Positions 44,244-53,262 of a stretch of 64,000 nt of DNA are shown here, in pieces. Position 1 is the stretch's first letter, and each line of letters begins with the position of its first letter. The notes under the pieces are model-generated. The model searched no databases. It was not told where the DNA came from and saw nothing but the letters and a program-made list of their open reading frames with translations. The DNA is from Flavobacterium geliluteum (GTDB lineage: Bacteria > Bacteroidota > Bacteroidia > Flavobacteriales > Flavobacteriaceae): assembly GCF_017948595.1 (NCBI RefSeq), contig NZ_JAGFBV010000018.1, forward strand, positions 1 through 64,000. Direction: 5' to 3'. The position numbers and the translations under genes were made by a program.

Positions 44244-45663
44244 ACTCTTTTATCAATTTATTAAGCATTCCGTTGAAAATAAAACCGTGAAAAGGCAAAA
44301 CCGAATACCAATACAATTTTCCTAAAAAACCTTTTGGCTTAAAGGTTGCAGCCTGATACAACGTGTTGTGAATGATTTTAAATTCGAGCCACGCTTCGCC
44401 CGGCAATTTCATTTCGGCATACAAAATCAATTTGCCTTCTTCTTTATTGGCGTACAAAACGCGCCAAAAGTCCAGCGCATCACCAGAATAAATTTGGTTT
44501 TTGTGGGTGCGACCGCGACGAGAGCCGACTCCACCAAAAAGCTTGTCAATAAATCCGCGTAAACTCCACAGCCAATCACCGTAGTACCAGCCGTTTTCTC
44601 CACCTATGGCCCAAATTTTATTGATCGTATATTCGAGGTTTACGATTTCTTTTTTTCGCCTGTCAATAAAACAATCCTTTTTCGGAATCTTTAAATAGCC
44701 CGAAATATTGCTTTTAAAGCGACCGCTTACCAGAGAATCTTTCCAACTCGAAGCCACTTTATCTTCGTCTACTTTCTGCAAAGCGCGGGAAAGTGCCTCT
44801 TTGTACGTCATAGGAGTGACGTTTAGCAATTTGTTGATATGCTGATTGCTGCAAACAACTTCTACTTTCATGCTGCTTACCAGCGCCGAAGCCAGTTTAT
44901 AAGACGTTGAAGTAACAAAATACAACCAATATGATGACAGTTTTGGCGTCATGACCGGAACAGTAAAAATGTATCTCTTGAGGCGTTTTGCTTCTGCAAA
45001 GCCCAATAACATCTCTTTGTAGGTAAGAATATCAGGCCCGCCAATGTCAAAATTTTGATGGTACGTTGCTGGGTTTAGTAATGCTTTAGAAAGAAACTCC
45101 AAAACATCGTTTATAGCAATGGGCTGGCATTTGGTATTGAGCCATTTGGGCGTAATCATGACTGGAAGTTTGTTGACCAAATCTCTGATAATCTCAAAAG
45201 AAGCACTTCCTGAACCCACAATAATTCCAGCTCTCAAAGTCGTTAATGGCACTGTGGATTGCGACAAAATAGTTTCGACATTTTTGCGGGATGACAAATG
45301 TTTAGAAAGCGATTTATCGTTTACAATACCGCTTAAATAAACGATTTGCTGCGCCTGAGTCTGATTTATTTTTTCTATGAAATTGGCTGCCGACTGACTC
45401 TCTAATTCGTCATAATTTGTATCTGGACCAGACATTGAATGAATCAGGTAGAAAGCGGCATCGATAGCTTCTGGAATCGCTTTTAATGAATCTTTTTCTA
45501 AAAAATCGACCTCGATAACTTCTAAATTCTGCTGAAAATCTTCGGGTATATAAAACCTGTTTTTATCTCTAACACAACAGATTACATGATGTCCCTGCGC
45601 CACTAAAATCGGCAAAAGACGTTTTCCTATATAACCTGTTGCACCTGTTAAGAGAATTTTCAT
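44242..45663 (-). CDS. NAD(P)-binding SDR-like protein with a C-terminal DUF2867 domain
   Basis: 473 residues. The N-terminal half (about 1-290) is an atypical SDR/NmrA Rossmann domain (ILLTGATGYIGKRLLPILVA); the C-terminal half (about 315-473, with ENGWYYGDWLWSLRGFID and the GEAWLEF stretch) matches DUF2867, an SRPBCC-like fold. Family members sit with photolyase genes in many bacteria. Substrate unknown. Last of four minus-strand genes; its start lies 6 bases past the preceding stop. Confidence 0.85.
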   Translation of the reverse strand: MKILLTGATGYIGKRLLPILVAQGHHVICCVRDKNRFYIPEDFQQNLEVIEVDFLEKDSLKAIPEAIDAAFYLIHSMSGPDTNYDELESQSAANFIEKINQTQAQQIVYLSGIVNDKSLSKHLSSRKNVETILSQSTVPLTTLRAGIIVGSGSASFEIIRDLVNKLPVMITPKWLNTKCQPIAINDVLEFLSKALLNPATYHQNFDIGGPDILTYKEMLLGFAEAKRLKRYIFTVPVMTPKLSSYWLYFVTSTSYKLASALVSSMKVEVVCSNQHINKLLNVTPMTYKEALSRALQKVDEDKVASSWKDSLVSGRFKSNISGYLKIPKKDCFIDRRKKEIVNLEYTINKIWAIGGENGWYYGDWLWSLRGFIDKLFGGVGSRRGRTHKNQIYSGDALDFWRVLYANKEEGKLILYAEMKLPGEAWLEFKIIHNTLYQAATFKPKGFLGKLYWYSVLPFHGFIFNGMLNKLIKE

Positions 45664-45669
45664 ACTGGC

Positions 45670-46353
45670 TTACATTTTAAAAGTTACCAAACCATAATCC
45701 ATTTCGAAAATCTGCCCCGATATGGATTTTGCCTTTTCAGAGATCAAAAAATCAACCATACCGGCCACCTCATCGGGTTTTAAATAACTTTTCATCGGGT
45801 GACGTTCTACCATATTTTCTTTCATACGGTCGTTTCTTAAAATAGAAGCCGCAAGCGATGTTTCTGTAATAGTCGGCGCAATGGCATTAATACGAACAAA
45901 AGAAGCCAATTCTGCCCCTAACGACTTTACCAAACCTTCTATCCCAGCCTTTGCCGTTGCAATACTTGCATGAAAAGGCATTCCTAATTTTACAGCCACG
46001 GTGCTAAATAAAACAATAGAAGGCTCGTTCCCGTTTTTTAAAGCAGGTAAATATTTCTGAATTGCTTTTACAGCGCCAATCACATTGATTTCAAAATCAT
46101 TTCTAAAATCATCAACGCTTAATCTGGCAATAGGTTTTAGATTAATAGAACCAGGGCAATAAATCAAAGCATCGATGTTTTCTATATCCGGAAGATCATC
46201 CTGCAAAATATCCAAACCATAATGAGTCAGGTTTGGATGCGTAAGATCTGGGGCGCTCCTGCTAATATTATATACCTTATTTGTCTCTAATTGCTGCAAT
46301 AAAACGGCACTTCCGATGCCTTTACTTCCGCCAATAACTACAATATTCCTCAT
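45670..46353 (-). CDS. Short-chain dehydrogenase-fold protein lacking the catalytic Tyr
   Basis: 227 residues with the cofactor motif VVIGGSKGIGSAV (GxxxGxG) and an active-site region LFSTVAVKLGMPFHASIATAKAG. The usual YxxxK reads IATAK, so the catalytic Tyr appears replaced by Ile; Ser remains nearby. It may bind NAD(P) without classical dehydrogenase chemistry. It lies 26 bases downstream of the ABC1-type kinase gene and 6 bases upstream of the DUF2867 gene. Confidence 0.82.
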   Translation of the reverse strand: MRNIVVIGGSKGIGSAVLLQQLETNKVYNISRSAPDLTHPNLTHYGLDILQDDLPDIENIDALIYCPGSINLKPIARLSVDDFRNDFEINVIGAVKAIQKYLPALKNGNEPSIVLFSTVAVKLGMPFHASIATAKAGIEGLVKSLGAELASFVRINAIAPTITETSLAASILRNDRMKENMVERHPMKSYLKPDEVAGMVDFLISEKAKSISGQIFEMDYGLVTFKM

Positions 46354-46379
46354 TATTTCTTCTTTTTTTGTAAAAAATA

Positions 46380-47684
46380 TTAATATTTTAAAAAGTTAGT
46401 TACTACAATTTTCGCTTTCAGATCAAACATCAGATTATACAGTCCGAAGAAAGTTCTGTTCATGTATATAAAATGTTTTGAACCACGATTTCCATTCATT
46501 TTTTTAAGGTTGGTATCGTTTGAAAAACGTTCCCCTAATTTTGCGATGCTTTCAAAAAAAGTCTCGTCTGAAAAATCAAAAGTTTCTTCCTGAAAAGGTT
46601 TGGTAAAAAGAGATAGCAAATCGTGAAACATTTCGGTAAAATAATCAATTTCTGCGGGAGAATCATCGGGGCGAAGAATCTCTAGTTCGAATAATTTTTG
46701 ATTGAAAAGCTTCGGATCTGTAATTACATTTTTATTGATTAACTCAAAATACGGGACATAAAAATCTTGCGGAATTTGTTTCATGCATCCAAAATCAAGG
46801 GCAATCAGATTATTTTGATCGTCTACCAAAAAATTCCCTGGATGCGGATCTGCGTGTACTTTTTTCAGCACATGAATTTGATACATATAAAAGTCCCAAA
46901 GTGCCTGACCTATTTTGTCCCCAACAATACGGTCGGTATTTTTGGCTGTAAATTCAGAAAGATGAATTCCGGTCATCCAATCCATCGTGATGATTTTTTC
47001 TGACGAAAACTCCGGATAATAATTAGGAAAAAGCATGTTCTCTATTTTTCCACAGGCCTCAACCACTTCCTGACTTTGCTTTAGCTCAAGCAAGTAATTG
47101 GTTTCCTCAATTAATTTATCTTCTACTTCTTTAAAATACTTATCAGAATCTTTGCCTTGCAGGTTAAACATACGGATGGCAATTGGTTTTACCAAAGCTA
47201 AGTCTGATGAAATACTATTGGCAACACCGGGATACTGAATTTTTACGGCTAATTTTTTACCTTCTTTCACCGCCAGATGTACCTGCCCAATACTGGCCGC
47301 ATTGACAGAATTGGCATTAAATTCGTCAAAAACTTCGTAAGGCGTTTTGCCAAAATTGTTTTTAAACGTTTTTAAAACCAATGGTGCCGAAAGTGGCGGC
47401 ACAGAAAACTGAGACAAAGAAAATTTCTCTACGTAGGCTTGTGGCAAAAAGTTTTTATCCATGCTCAACATTTGAGCTACTTTTAAGGCGCTTCCTTTCA
47501 GGCTTTTTAGTCCGTCGTAAATGTCCTCTGCATTATTTTCGTTCAGTTTATCACGCGTCAGGTCAGAATTGACCATTTTTTCGGCATAATGTTTAATGTA
47601 ATTCACGCCAACTTTGGCTCCTGTTTGAACCAATTTACTGGCTCTTTCTATTTTTGAGGTGGGTATATAATCTATTGTTTTCAT
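46380..47684 (-). CDS. ABC1/AarF-type atypical kinase
   Basis: 434 residues. Motifs of the UbiB/ABC1 atypical kinase family: ALKVAQMLSMD (the KxGQ motif, here KxAQ), the Ala-rich loop NAASIGQVH, LAVKIQYPG (ATP Lys), an EETNYLLEL segment, HADPHPGNFLV (catalytic loop) and LDFGCMK (metal Asp). Family members support isoprenoid lipid or quinone biology and carotenoid/lipid homeostasis in plastids. It starts at the last base of the TetR stop (TAATG). Confidence 0.88.
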   Translation of the reverse strand: MKTIDYIPTSKIERASKLVQTGAKVGVNYIKHYAEKMVNSDLTRDKLNENNAEDIYDGLKSLKGSALKVAQMLSMDKNFLPQAYVEKFSLSQFSVPPLSAPLVLKTFKNNFGKTPYEVFDEFNANSVNAASIGQVHLAVKEGKKLAVKIQYPGVANSISSDLALVKPIAIRMFNLQGKDSDKYFKEVEDKLIEETNYLLELKQSQEVVEACGKIENMLFPNYYPEFSSEKIITMDWMTGIHLSEFTAKNTDRIVGDKIGQALWDFYMYQIHVLKKVHADPHPGNFLVDDQNNLIALDFGCMKQIPQDFYVPYFELINKNVITDPKLFNQKLFELEILRPDDSPAEIDYFTEMFHDLLSLFTKPFQEETFDFSDETFFESIAKLGERFSNDTNLKKMNGNRGSKHFIYMNRTFFGLYNLMFDLKAKIVVTNFLKY

Positions 47685-48343
47685 TATTTGCTGTATATTT
47701 TTTCTTTAAATAAAAATTTTCCTAAGTCAATAAGATGATTGATCGGTGCGATATTCATCAATTCAAATGAAGCATTCACAGACTTTTCGATAAAAATATC
47801 TGTTTTCTCGAAGGCAGGAGAAACATCATCCATCCAAAATTTAATTGTTAACATCAGTTGTATCCAAGCAGATTCCTGAAGCGATTTTTCCTGAAATTTC
47901 TGGAGCCTTTCCTGCTCGATTCTATAATCATCCGTTAGAATTTCGGCAACATATTCTTTAAAACTTTCGCGAAGAGCGCTCAACTGCTTTAAATTCTTGA
48001 TTGGATTTGAATCGTTTTTTAATGCCAAAAGCACAAAACTTCTGTTGGCTGTCAATATTTCGAAAAAAGTAAAGTAAAAACTCAACATTTTATTTTTCAT
48101 GTCATAGTCCTGATAATCTGTGTTTTTATGCAATAAATCAATTGTATTGACTAAAAACAATTTGAAAATTTCTTTTTCTAATCCTTCTAAAGTTCCAAAA
48201 AAGGCATAAAATTCTGCCTCCGAAAAATCTTTTCCCTTCACAAATTGAAAAACCGATTTTAGCTTTTCTCCCTTCTCCAAAACATCATTCATGTACATTG
48301 AAACAATATCCTCTTTTGTCAGAATCTTTTTTTTAGCTGCCAT
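47684..48343 (-). CDS. TetR-family regulator
   Basis: 219 residues; the N-terminal helix-turn-helix is weak by eye (MAAKKKILTKEDIVSMYMND) and the rest is helical, as in TetR ligand domains. First gene of the ABC1 kinase operon and divergent from the TIGR01777 gene, with the shared palindrome 48399-48413 in the gap. One-base overlap with the kinase gene. Annotation as TetR-like rests on context and overall length; it could be another helical regulator. Confidence 0.65.
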   Translation of the reverse strand: MAAKKKILTKEDIVSMYMNDVLEKGEKLKSVFQFVKGKDFSEAEFYAFFGTLEGLEKEIFKLFLVNTIDLLHKNTDYQDYDMKNKMLSFYFTFFEILTANRSFVLLALKNDSNPIKNLKQLSALRESFKEYVAEILTDDYRIEQERLQKFQEKSLQESAWIQLMLTIKFWMDDVSPAFEKTDIFIEKSVNASFELMNIAPINHLIDLGKFLFKEKIYSK

Positions 48344-48398
48344 TTTTATAAAATTTAAAATTTGCTATAAAGATACAAAATGTTTAAGTATATTTACA

Positions 48399-48413
48399 TT
48401 TTGTTAAACAAAA
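48399..48413. promoter_or_regulatory. Operator-like palindrome between the TetR and TIGR01777 genes
   Basis: TTTTGTTAAACAAAA (arms TTTTGTT/AACAAAA around one A) shares the core TTTGTTAAACAAA with the crtI site. ACATTTTG (48396-48403), a near -7 box, begins 3 bases before the palindrome, the same register as at crtI and the MerR gene. It could control both divergent genes. Confidence 0.6.
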
Positions 48414-48438
48414 CAATTTGTTAAATATTCCAAAAGAT

Positions 48439-49350
48439 ATGGCTAAAAATGTTTTAATTACCGGAGGTACTGGTTTTATTGGCAAATACCTCACCGATGT
48501 CTTGATTGCCAACGGCTACACAGTATCTATTTTGAGTCGTTCTGAAAGAAAAAACACTTCGAAAACCTTTTACTACAAATGGAATGTAGATCTCGGCTAT
48601 ATCGAAGAGGAAGCCATTCTCAAAGCAGATTACATTGTTCATCTTGCCGGTGAAGGCATTGTAGAAAAAAGATGGTCTGCTCGACGAAAAAAAGCCATTT
48701 TAGATAGTCGTGTGCGACCAATTGAACTCATTGCTTCTGTTTTAAAGAAACATAATAAACCATTAGATGCTTTTGTTTCTGCATCTGCAATTGGTATTTA
48801 TGGTGCGATTACCAACGATACAATCTGTAACGAAACCTCCCCTGCGGCCAATGACTTTTTGGGACATACTTGTCAGGAATGGGAAAAAGCTGTCGATATT
48901 ATTAGTGCTTTGGGTATACGTACCGCAAAAATCAGAACTGGAATTGTTTTGGGCAGAAACGAAGGTTTTTTAGAAAAAATACAGCCAAGCTTCAAATTAG
49001 GATTGGGTTCTGTTCTGGGAACCGGAAAACAATATCTACCCTGGATTCATATCGAGGATTTGTGCAAAATATACCTAAAAACCATCCAGGATCAACAAAC
49101 GAGTGGTGCCTACAACGCCGCAGTTACTGATGACACAACCAACCAAAGCTTTTCAAAAACATTTGCCAGACTATTGGGGTACTCTATTTGGTTGCCTAAA
49201 GTTCCCGTATTTTTATTGAAAATCATTTTGGGCGAAATGAGCCTTGCCATTCTGGAAGGTCAGCGAGTTTCTTCTGAAAAAATAGAAAAAACAGGTTTTC
49301 AGTTTGAATTTACCGACCTAAAAACCGCATTATCAAGTTGCTTATCGTAA
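48439..49350 (+). CDS. TIGR01777-family epimerase
   Basis: 303 residues from ATG 48439 (the in-frame TTG at 48418 is too close to the operator). Extended SDR: VLITGGTGFIGKYLTDVL (GxxGxxG), HLAGEGIVEKRWSARRKKAI (typical of YfcH/TIGR01777), and a catalytic-site SASAIGIYG segment. Predicted NAD(P)-dependent sugar or lipid epimerase/reductase of unknown substrate. It shares its promoter region with the TetR-ABC1 operon. Confidence 0.9.
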   Translation: MAKNVLITGGTGFIGKYLTDVLIANGYTVSILSRSERKNTSKTFYYKWNVDLGYIEEEAILKADYIVHLAGEGIVEKRWSARRKKAILDSRVRPIELIASVLKKHNKPLDAFVSASAIGIYGAITNDTICNETSPAANDFLGHTCQEWEKAVDIISALGIRTAKIRTGIVLGRNEGFLEKIQPSFKLGLGSVLGTGKQYLPWIHIEDLCKIYLKTIQDQQTSGAYNAAVTDDTTNQSFSKTFARLLGYSIWLPKVPVFLLKIILGEMSLAILEGQRVSSEKIEKTGFQFEFTDLKTALSSCLS

Positions 49351-49368
49351 TTTGTTTTTCCCGGATTA

Positions 49369-49950
49369 TTATTTATTAGCTACTGCAACTGGGTTAGAAT
49401 GAAAACCTTCTCCCTGCAGGGTGCCGATTATGTCTGTATTGACCGTTTTTGAGATTTTGTTCGCAATCATGTACGGAATATCAATATCAAAATCGTCTAC
49501 CATAATCTGAAAATTTGATACAATCTGAATACCTCCGCCAATTTTTTTGAGAAATGCGTTTACTACAATTTCTTTCGATTTTCCGTGCAGGTATAATTTT
49601 CCTGCAATTTTATACTCTTTATCGAGTTCATCGATATCATTAAGGTCAAATTTTACTATTTTACCTTTAAAAACCGCTTTAGGATAGCGATGACTTTCTA
49701 TATAATTTTCGTTAAAATGTTCTTCCATAAGTTCCATTTTAAAATGAAAATCTCTCATAACGAGCACACATGTGAGCGAGCCTGTCTTTGGGTCCAACAC
49801 AATCTTCCCCTGCTTATTTACTGCTTTTACTTCTTCAAAAAAAGGAACCGATGCTTCAAAGTTTACGATTGCTGTGCTGGTTTTAAATTTTCCTTGCGCA
49901 AGCGTTGAAAAAGCAGTAAAAAGTAACATAATTAATGTAGTTTTTTTCAT
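49369..49950 (-). CDS. YceI-family periplasmic protein
   Basis: 193 residues. Signal peptide (about 1-18) and a YceI lipocalin-like barrel (MELMEEHFNENYIESHRYPKA, HGKSKEIVVNAFLKK). Family members bind isoprenoid or amide lipids in a central pocket. Monocistronic, minus strand; its tail lies 18 bases after the TIGR01777 stop. Confidence 0.9.
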   Translation of the reverse strand: MKKTTLIMLLFTAFSTLAQGKFKTSTAIVNFEASVPFFEEVKAVNKQGKIVLDPKTGSLTCVLVMRDFHFKMELMEEHFNENYIESHRYPKAVFKGKIVKFDLNDIDELDKEYKIAGKLYLHGKSKEIVVNAFLKKIGGGIQIVSNFQIMVDDFDIDIPYMIANKISKTVNTDIIGTLQGEGFHSNPVAVANK

Positions 49951-50260
49951 AATCGTAAGTATTTAAACAATTATGTCAAGCGATTTTTTTATTTAAAGAA
50001 GGAAAAAAAGAAATTAATTCAACACAAAAAAAATCGGATGGCAGTACTCCGTAACTATTATTCTGTAACCAAATGATCACACTTAAAGTTACGCAATTTA
50101 ATGGCACTTAGTTGTTTGCAGTATGCTAAAAATTTGTGAAATGTTTTTGGGAGGTAAAAATGTGAAAGGTGAGATGTTTTTTAATTGTGAGTTATTGGCT
50201 TTGAATGTCTGCCCTCTGGAGTAGGTAATGAAGTAGCACTCTATTTTATGGGTAATAAAT
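49951..50260. other. Intergenic region before the 21-bp array
   Basis: No gene recognised. AT-rich, with a leader-like segment for the minus-strand YceI gene at its left end; nothing else can be named. Confidence 0.4.
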
Positions 50261-50509
50261 GTGAAGTTTTACGTCAGAGACATGAAATTTGGCGTCAAGG
50301 ATGTGAAATTTGACGTCAGGGACGTGAAATTTGACGTCAGGGACGTGAAATTTGGCGTCAAGGACGTGAAATTTGACGTCAGGGGTGTGAAATTTGGCGT
50401 CAGGGACGTGAAATTTGGCGTCAGGGACGTGAAATTTGACGTCAGGGATGTGAAATTTGACATCGGAGACGTCAAATTTGGCATCGGAGGGGTGAAATTT
50501 TACGTGTAA
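50261..50509. repeat. 21-bp tandem array, 12 copies
   Basis: Unit GTGAAATTTGACGTCAGGG plus AC, twelve copies in exact 21-base register (last one truncated by TAA at 50507). Units differ at few positions, mainly GAC/GGC after AAATTT and the last base. The unit contains two perfect palindromes, AAATTT and TGACGTCA (the latter in the GAC-type copies). Because 21 is a multiple of three, both strands stay open (plus frame VKFDVRD, minus frame of VKFHVPD type), so open frames are expected by chance and do not prove coding. Minisatellite of unknown role. Confidence 0.9.
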
Positions 50510-50574
50510 AGCTCGAAAATAAACTTCTGTTTGAAGATTATTACCTGAAAAAGCTCTTCTTCTGGTGTGGTTTT

Positions 50575-50690
50575 GCGTGAGGGATAGCAGCAAGCTACCG
50601 AAGTAGCGCGAATAGCCCGACAGCATCCCGATAAGAGGGCGTATAGGCGCACAGTACTATAGCCCTCTTGTCGGGATGGTGGCACGCCCA
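50575..50690 (+). repeat. Type A hairpin repeat, copy 3
   Basis: Begins GCGTGAGGGATAGCAG and ends TGGTGGCACGCCC. The interior carries GAATAGCCCGAC and a long imperfect stem between CAGCATCCCGATAAGAGGGC and ATAGCCCTCTTGTCGGGATG. The ends match the other type A copies, the interior does not. Confidence 0.65.
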
Positions 50691-50766
50691 ACAAAAAGTA
50701 CAGCATTTTTAAGCGATTGAAGAGTTGCGTTTTTTATTATTTATGTTGGGATAAATTGCCGAAATA

Positions 50767-51315
50767 CTAATTGATTTCCAGAAGCACATTGTATTGATCG
50801 AGACTCGCCAGATCTTCTATAGAATTGACATTGGTGCGCTTTGCGTGTTCTTCGACTTCTTTCTTGGCCTGAATTTGTTTGATGCATTTTCTAAAGCGGC
50901 GCACCTCGTCAAGATTGGATAAAATAAGCCCCGGAACCTGTACACTTTTGCCTTCTTTGTCTTTGGCAACCATTGTAAAATAAGAGGAATTGCAATGTTT
51001 TATGGCGCCGGTCTGGATATTTTCGGCTTCTACTCGAATGCCTACAATCATGGAACTTCTCCCGACATAATTGACCGAAGCTTTCATGGTTACCAACTCG
51101 CCGACTTCTATGGGTTTTAAAAAATTGACGGTATCGACAGAGGCGGTTACGCAGTAATTTCCGCAAAATTTTGAGGCACAGGCAAAGGCAATCTGATCGA
51201 GCAATTGCAAGACGTATCCTCCGTGGATTTTGCCGCTAAAATTGGTGTGTGACGGCAGCATTAATTCTGAGATACTAATTTTTGAGGAAGAAACGGGTTT
51301 GAAATCTGAAGTCAT
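50767..51315 (-). CDS. Acyl-CoA thioesterase (hotdog fold)
   Basis: 182 residues. The hotdog domain (about 12-135) starts ISELMLPSHTNFSGKIHGGY with the family's catalytic Asn/His-Gly-Gly and has the substrate strand YFTMVAKDKEGKS. Hydrolyses acyl-CoA esters; chain-length preference not readable. Minus strand, 6 bases after the next gene's stop; forms an operon with the two genes upstream. Confidence 0.87.
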   Translation of the reverse strand: MTSDFKPVSSSKISISELMLPSHTNFSGKIHGGYVLQLLDQIAFACASKFCGNYCVTASVDTVNFLKPIEVGELVTMKASVNYVGRSSMIVGIRVEAENIQTGAIKHCNSSYFTMVAKDKEGKSVQVPGLILSNLDEVRRFRKCIKQIQAKKEVEEHAKRTNVNSIEDLASLDQYNVLLEIN

Positions 51316-51321
51316 ATTCTA

Positions 51322-51687
51322 TTATTTATATTTAAATGGGGAACTTTCTTTTTCTACGGCTGTAACATAAAACCGAGATTCTCCCCACCAGCTAAACGTT
51401 TTATAGCGCTCTTCGTAGGTAAGTTTTACATATTGCCCCTGAAATTTGTTGAGGTCGTCTACTACTTTTTGATCTGTGTCGAGAACAGAGAACCTGAAAA
51501 TCTGAGAGCCTGAAACCCCTTGACTCAGCTCGCCTTCCCAGGTTTTCATCAGCACGCCTTTATGGCTCATTCGGATCAATTCGCCAGAGCGATACCCTTC
51601 GCTATAAGGCACATAATAAACAAATGCAAAATAAACCGCAGCAACAAACAGACCCGCAGCGACACCAATTATGATAAACTTTTTCAT
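51322..51687 (-). CDS. Membrane-anchored small protein, unknown
   Basis: 121 residues: one N-terminal membrane helix (about 4-24), then a small beta-rich soluble domain outside (YSEGYRSGELIRMSHKGVLM and YVKLTYEERYKTFSWWGESR). Databases, as I recall, sometimes label similar proteins 6-phosphogluconate dehydrogenase, which the sequence does not support. It sits between rmuC (6 bases away) and the thioesterase gene (6 bases). Confidence 0.7.
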   Translation of the reverse strand: MKKFIIIGVAAGLFVAAVYFAFVYYVPYSEGYRSGELIRMSHKGVLMKTWEGELSQGVSGSQIFRFSVLDTDQKVVDDLNKFQGQYVKLTYEERYKTFSWWGESRFYVTAVEKESSPFKYK

Positions 51688-51693
51688 CTTATT

Positions 51694-53067
51694 CTAATTT
51701 AAAGATTGATTTTCCTCGGCATTATTAGCTCTGGCGATAATATTTTCGGGAAGCGATTTTTTGGCTTTTGCCCCCATTTTTTTTAATTTTTCTACACTTG
51801 ATATTAAGTTTCCTCTTCCGTCAACAAGTTTGCTCATGGCGCTTTCGTATTCGGTTTTGGTATCTTTAATTTTGTTTCCTATTCTAACCAGATCGGCTAC
51901 AAAACCTTCAAACTTATCGTATAAGGCACCCGCCTGACGTGCAATTTCAAAGGCATTTTCCTGCTGTTTTTGGTTCGTCCACATACTGTCAATCGTGCGC
52001 AAAGTAGCCAATAAAGTAGTCGGCGTTACGATAACAATATTGCGATCAAAGGCTTTGTTGTATAAAGAGGAATCTTCGTTGAGCGCAATCGCAAAAGCGG
52101 GTTCGATTGGAATAAAAAGTAAAACAAAATCGGGGCTCTCTATTTGATACAAATCGTGATAATTTTTACTGCCGAGTTGCTCGACATGCCTTTTTATCGA
52201 GTTGACATGCTCTTTTAAAAAATCGATTTTTAAAATCTCCGATTCTTCGTTTGTCCATCTTTCGTAGGCCGTCAGCGAGACTTTAGAATCTACAATCATC
52301 TTTTTTCCGTCCGGCAAATTGATCACCACATCAGGAAATACGCGACTTCCTTCGGCATTGGTAAAACTTTGCTGGACTTCGTACTCGCGTCCTTTTTCTA
52401 AACCCGATTTTTCTAAAACGCGCTCCAGAACCAGCTCTCCCCAATTGCCCTGCATTTTGCTGTCGCCTTTTAAAGCTTTGGTTAAGTTTAAGGTTTCTTT
52501 GCTCATTTGCGCATTCATCTCACTCAAACCCAAAATTTGTTGGCGCAATGCCGCATGATAATCGATACTCTCTTTATGGGTTTGCTCTACCTTTTGCTCA
52601 AAACCTTGAATTTTATCCTGCAAAGGCAACAGGATGTTCTTCATGTTTTCGCTATTCTGCTCTGTAAACTTAGCCGATTTTTCTTCGAGTATCTTATTGG
52701 CCAGATTTTCAAATTCTTTGGTAAATTTTTCCTGCAACTCTGTTATCTCTGCTTTTTGTTCTTTGTGGCGCTCCCATAAATTCTCAAAATCTACTTCTTT
52801 TTTAGAAAGCTGAATGGCCAGACTGTCTTTTTCTGTTCGAATGTTTTCTTTTTCGAAATTTAGCTGCGAAAAATTTTTATCGAAATTGTTCCTTTCTTTT
52901 TCCAGTTGTTCTTTTAAGGCCAGCAATTGAAAGTTTGCTGCATTTAATCTTTCATCCAAACTCACTTTCTCGGATTGAAAACGAGCTGAGAACAGCAATT
53001 TACCCAAGTAAATCCCTAAAAATAATGCTATTATAAAAGCTACGAAAAGCGGAATCTGTTGCAACAT
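51694..53067 (-). CDS. rmuC: DNA recombination protein RmuC
   Basis: 457 residues. N-terminal membrane helix (about 5-22), a long coiled coil (about 30-180), then the RmuC nuclease-like domain (about 190-400, with GNWGELVLERVLEKSGLEKG, VINLPDGKKMIVDSKVSLTA and LLFIPIEPAFAIAL). The DUF-type endonuclease core resembles PD-(D/E)xK folds. Limits inversions at short inverted repeats in E. coli, which is fitting here given the repeats, though I make no functional claim. Confidence 0.93.
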   Translation of the reverse strand: MLQQIPLFVAFIIALFLGIYLGKLLFSARFQSEKVSLDERLNAANFQLLALKEQLEKERNNFDKNFSQLNFEKENIRTEKDSLAIQLSKKEVDFENLWERHKEQKAEITELQEKFTKEFENLANKILEEKSAKFTEQNSENMKNILLPLQDKIQGFEQKVEQTHKESIDYHAALRQQILGLSEMNAQMSKETLNLTKALKGDSKMQGNWGELVLERVLEKSGLEKGREYEVQQSFTNAEGSRVFPDVVINLPDGKKMIVDSKVSLTAYERWTNEESEILKIDFLKEHVNSIKRHVEQLGSKNYHDLYQIESPDFVLLFIPIEPAFAIALNEDSSLYNKAFDRNIVIVTPTTLLATLRTIDSMWTNQKQQENAFEIARQAGALYDKFEGFVADLVRIGNKIKDTKTEYESAMSKLVDGRGNLISSVEKLKKMGAKAKKSLPENIIARANNAEENQSLN

Positions 53068-53262
53068 ATCACGGTTAATTTAGAGTAAAAGTACGCCATA
53101 AAACTTAGTTCTGGATTCAAAAAATAAAATTTCACTATTTATTTGTAGCCCTAAATTAAACAAACAAATCGAAGTCGGACTCAAAAAAATAATTCTTTTG
53201 ACGCAACCATTTCAAATATCAGGCATCTATTTAACATATAATCTATTAAAAAAATATTGACC

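Noticed and set aside
50261..50509. CRISPR-like array
   Set aside because: Units are contiguous 21-mers with no distinct spacers and no cas genes nearby.
50246..50626. 126-residue minus-strand frame through the 21-bp array
   Set aside because: The frame is open because the repeat unit is a multiple of three and palindromic; the same holds for the plus strand. Not called as a gene.
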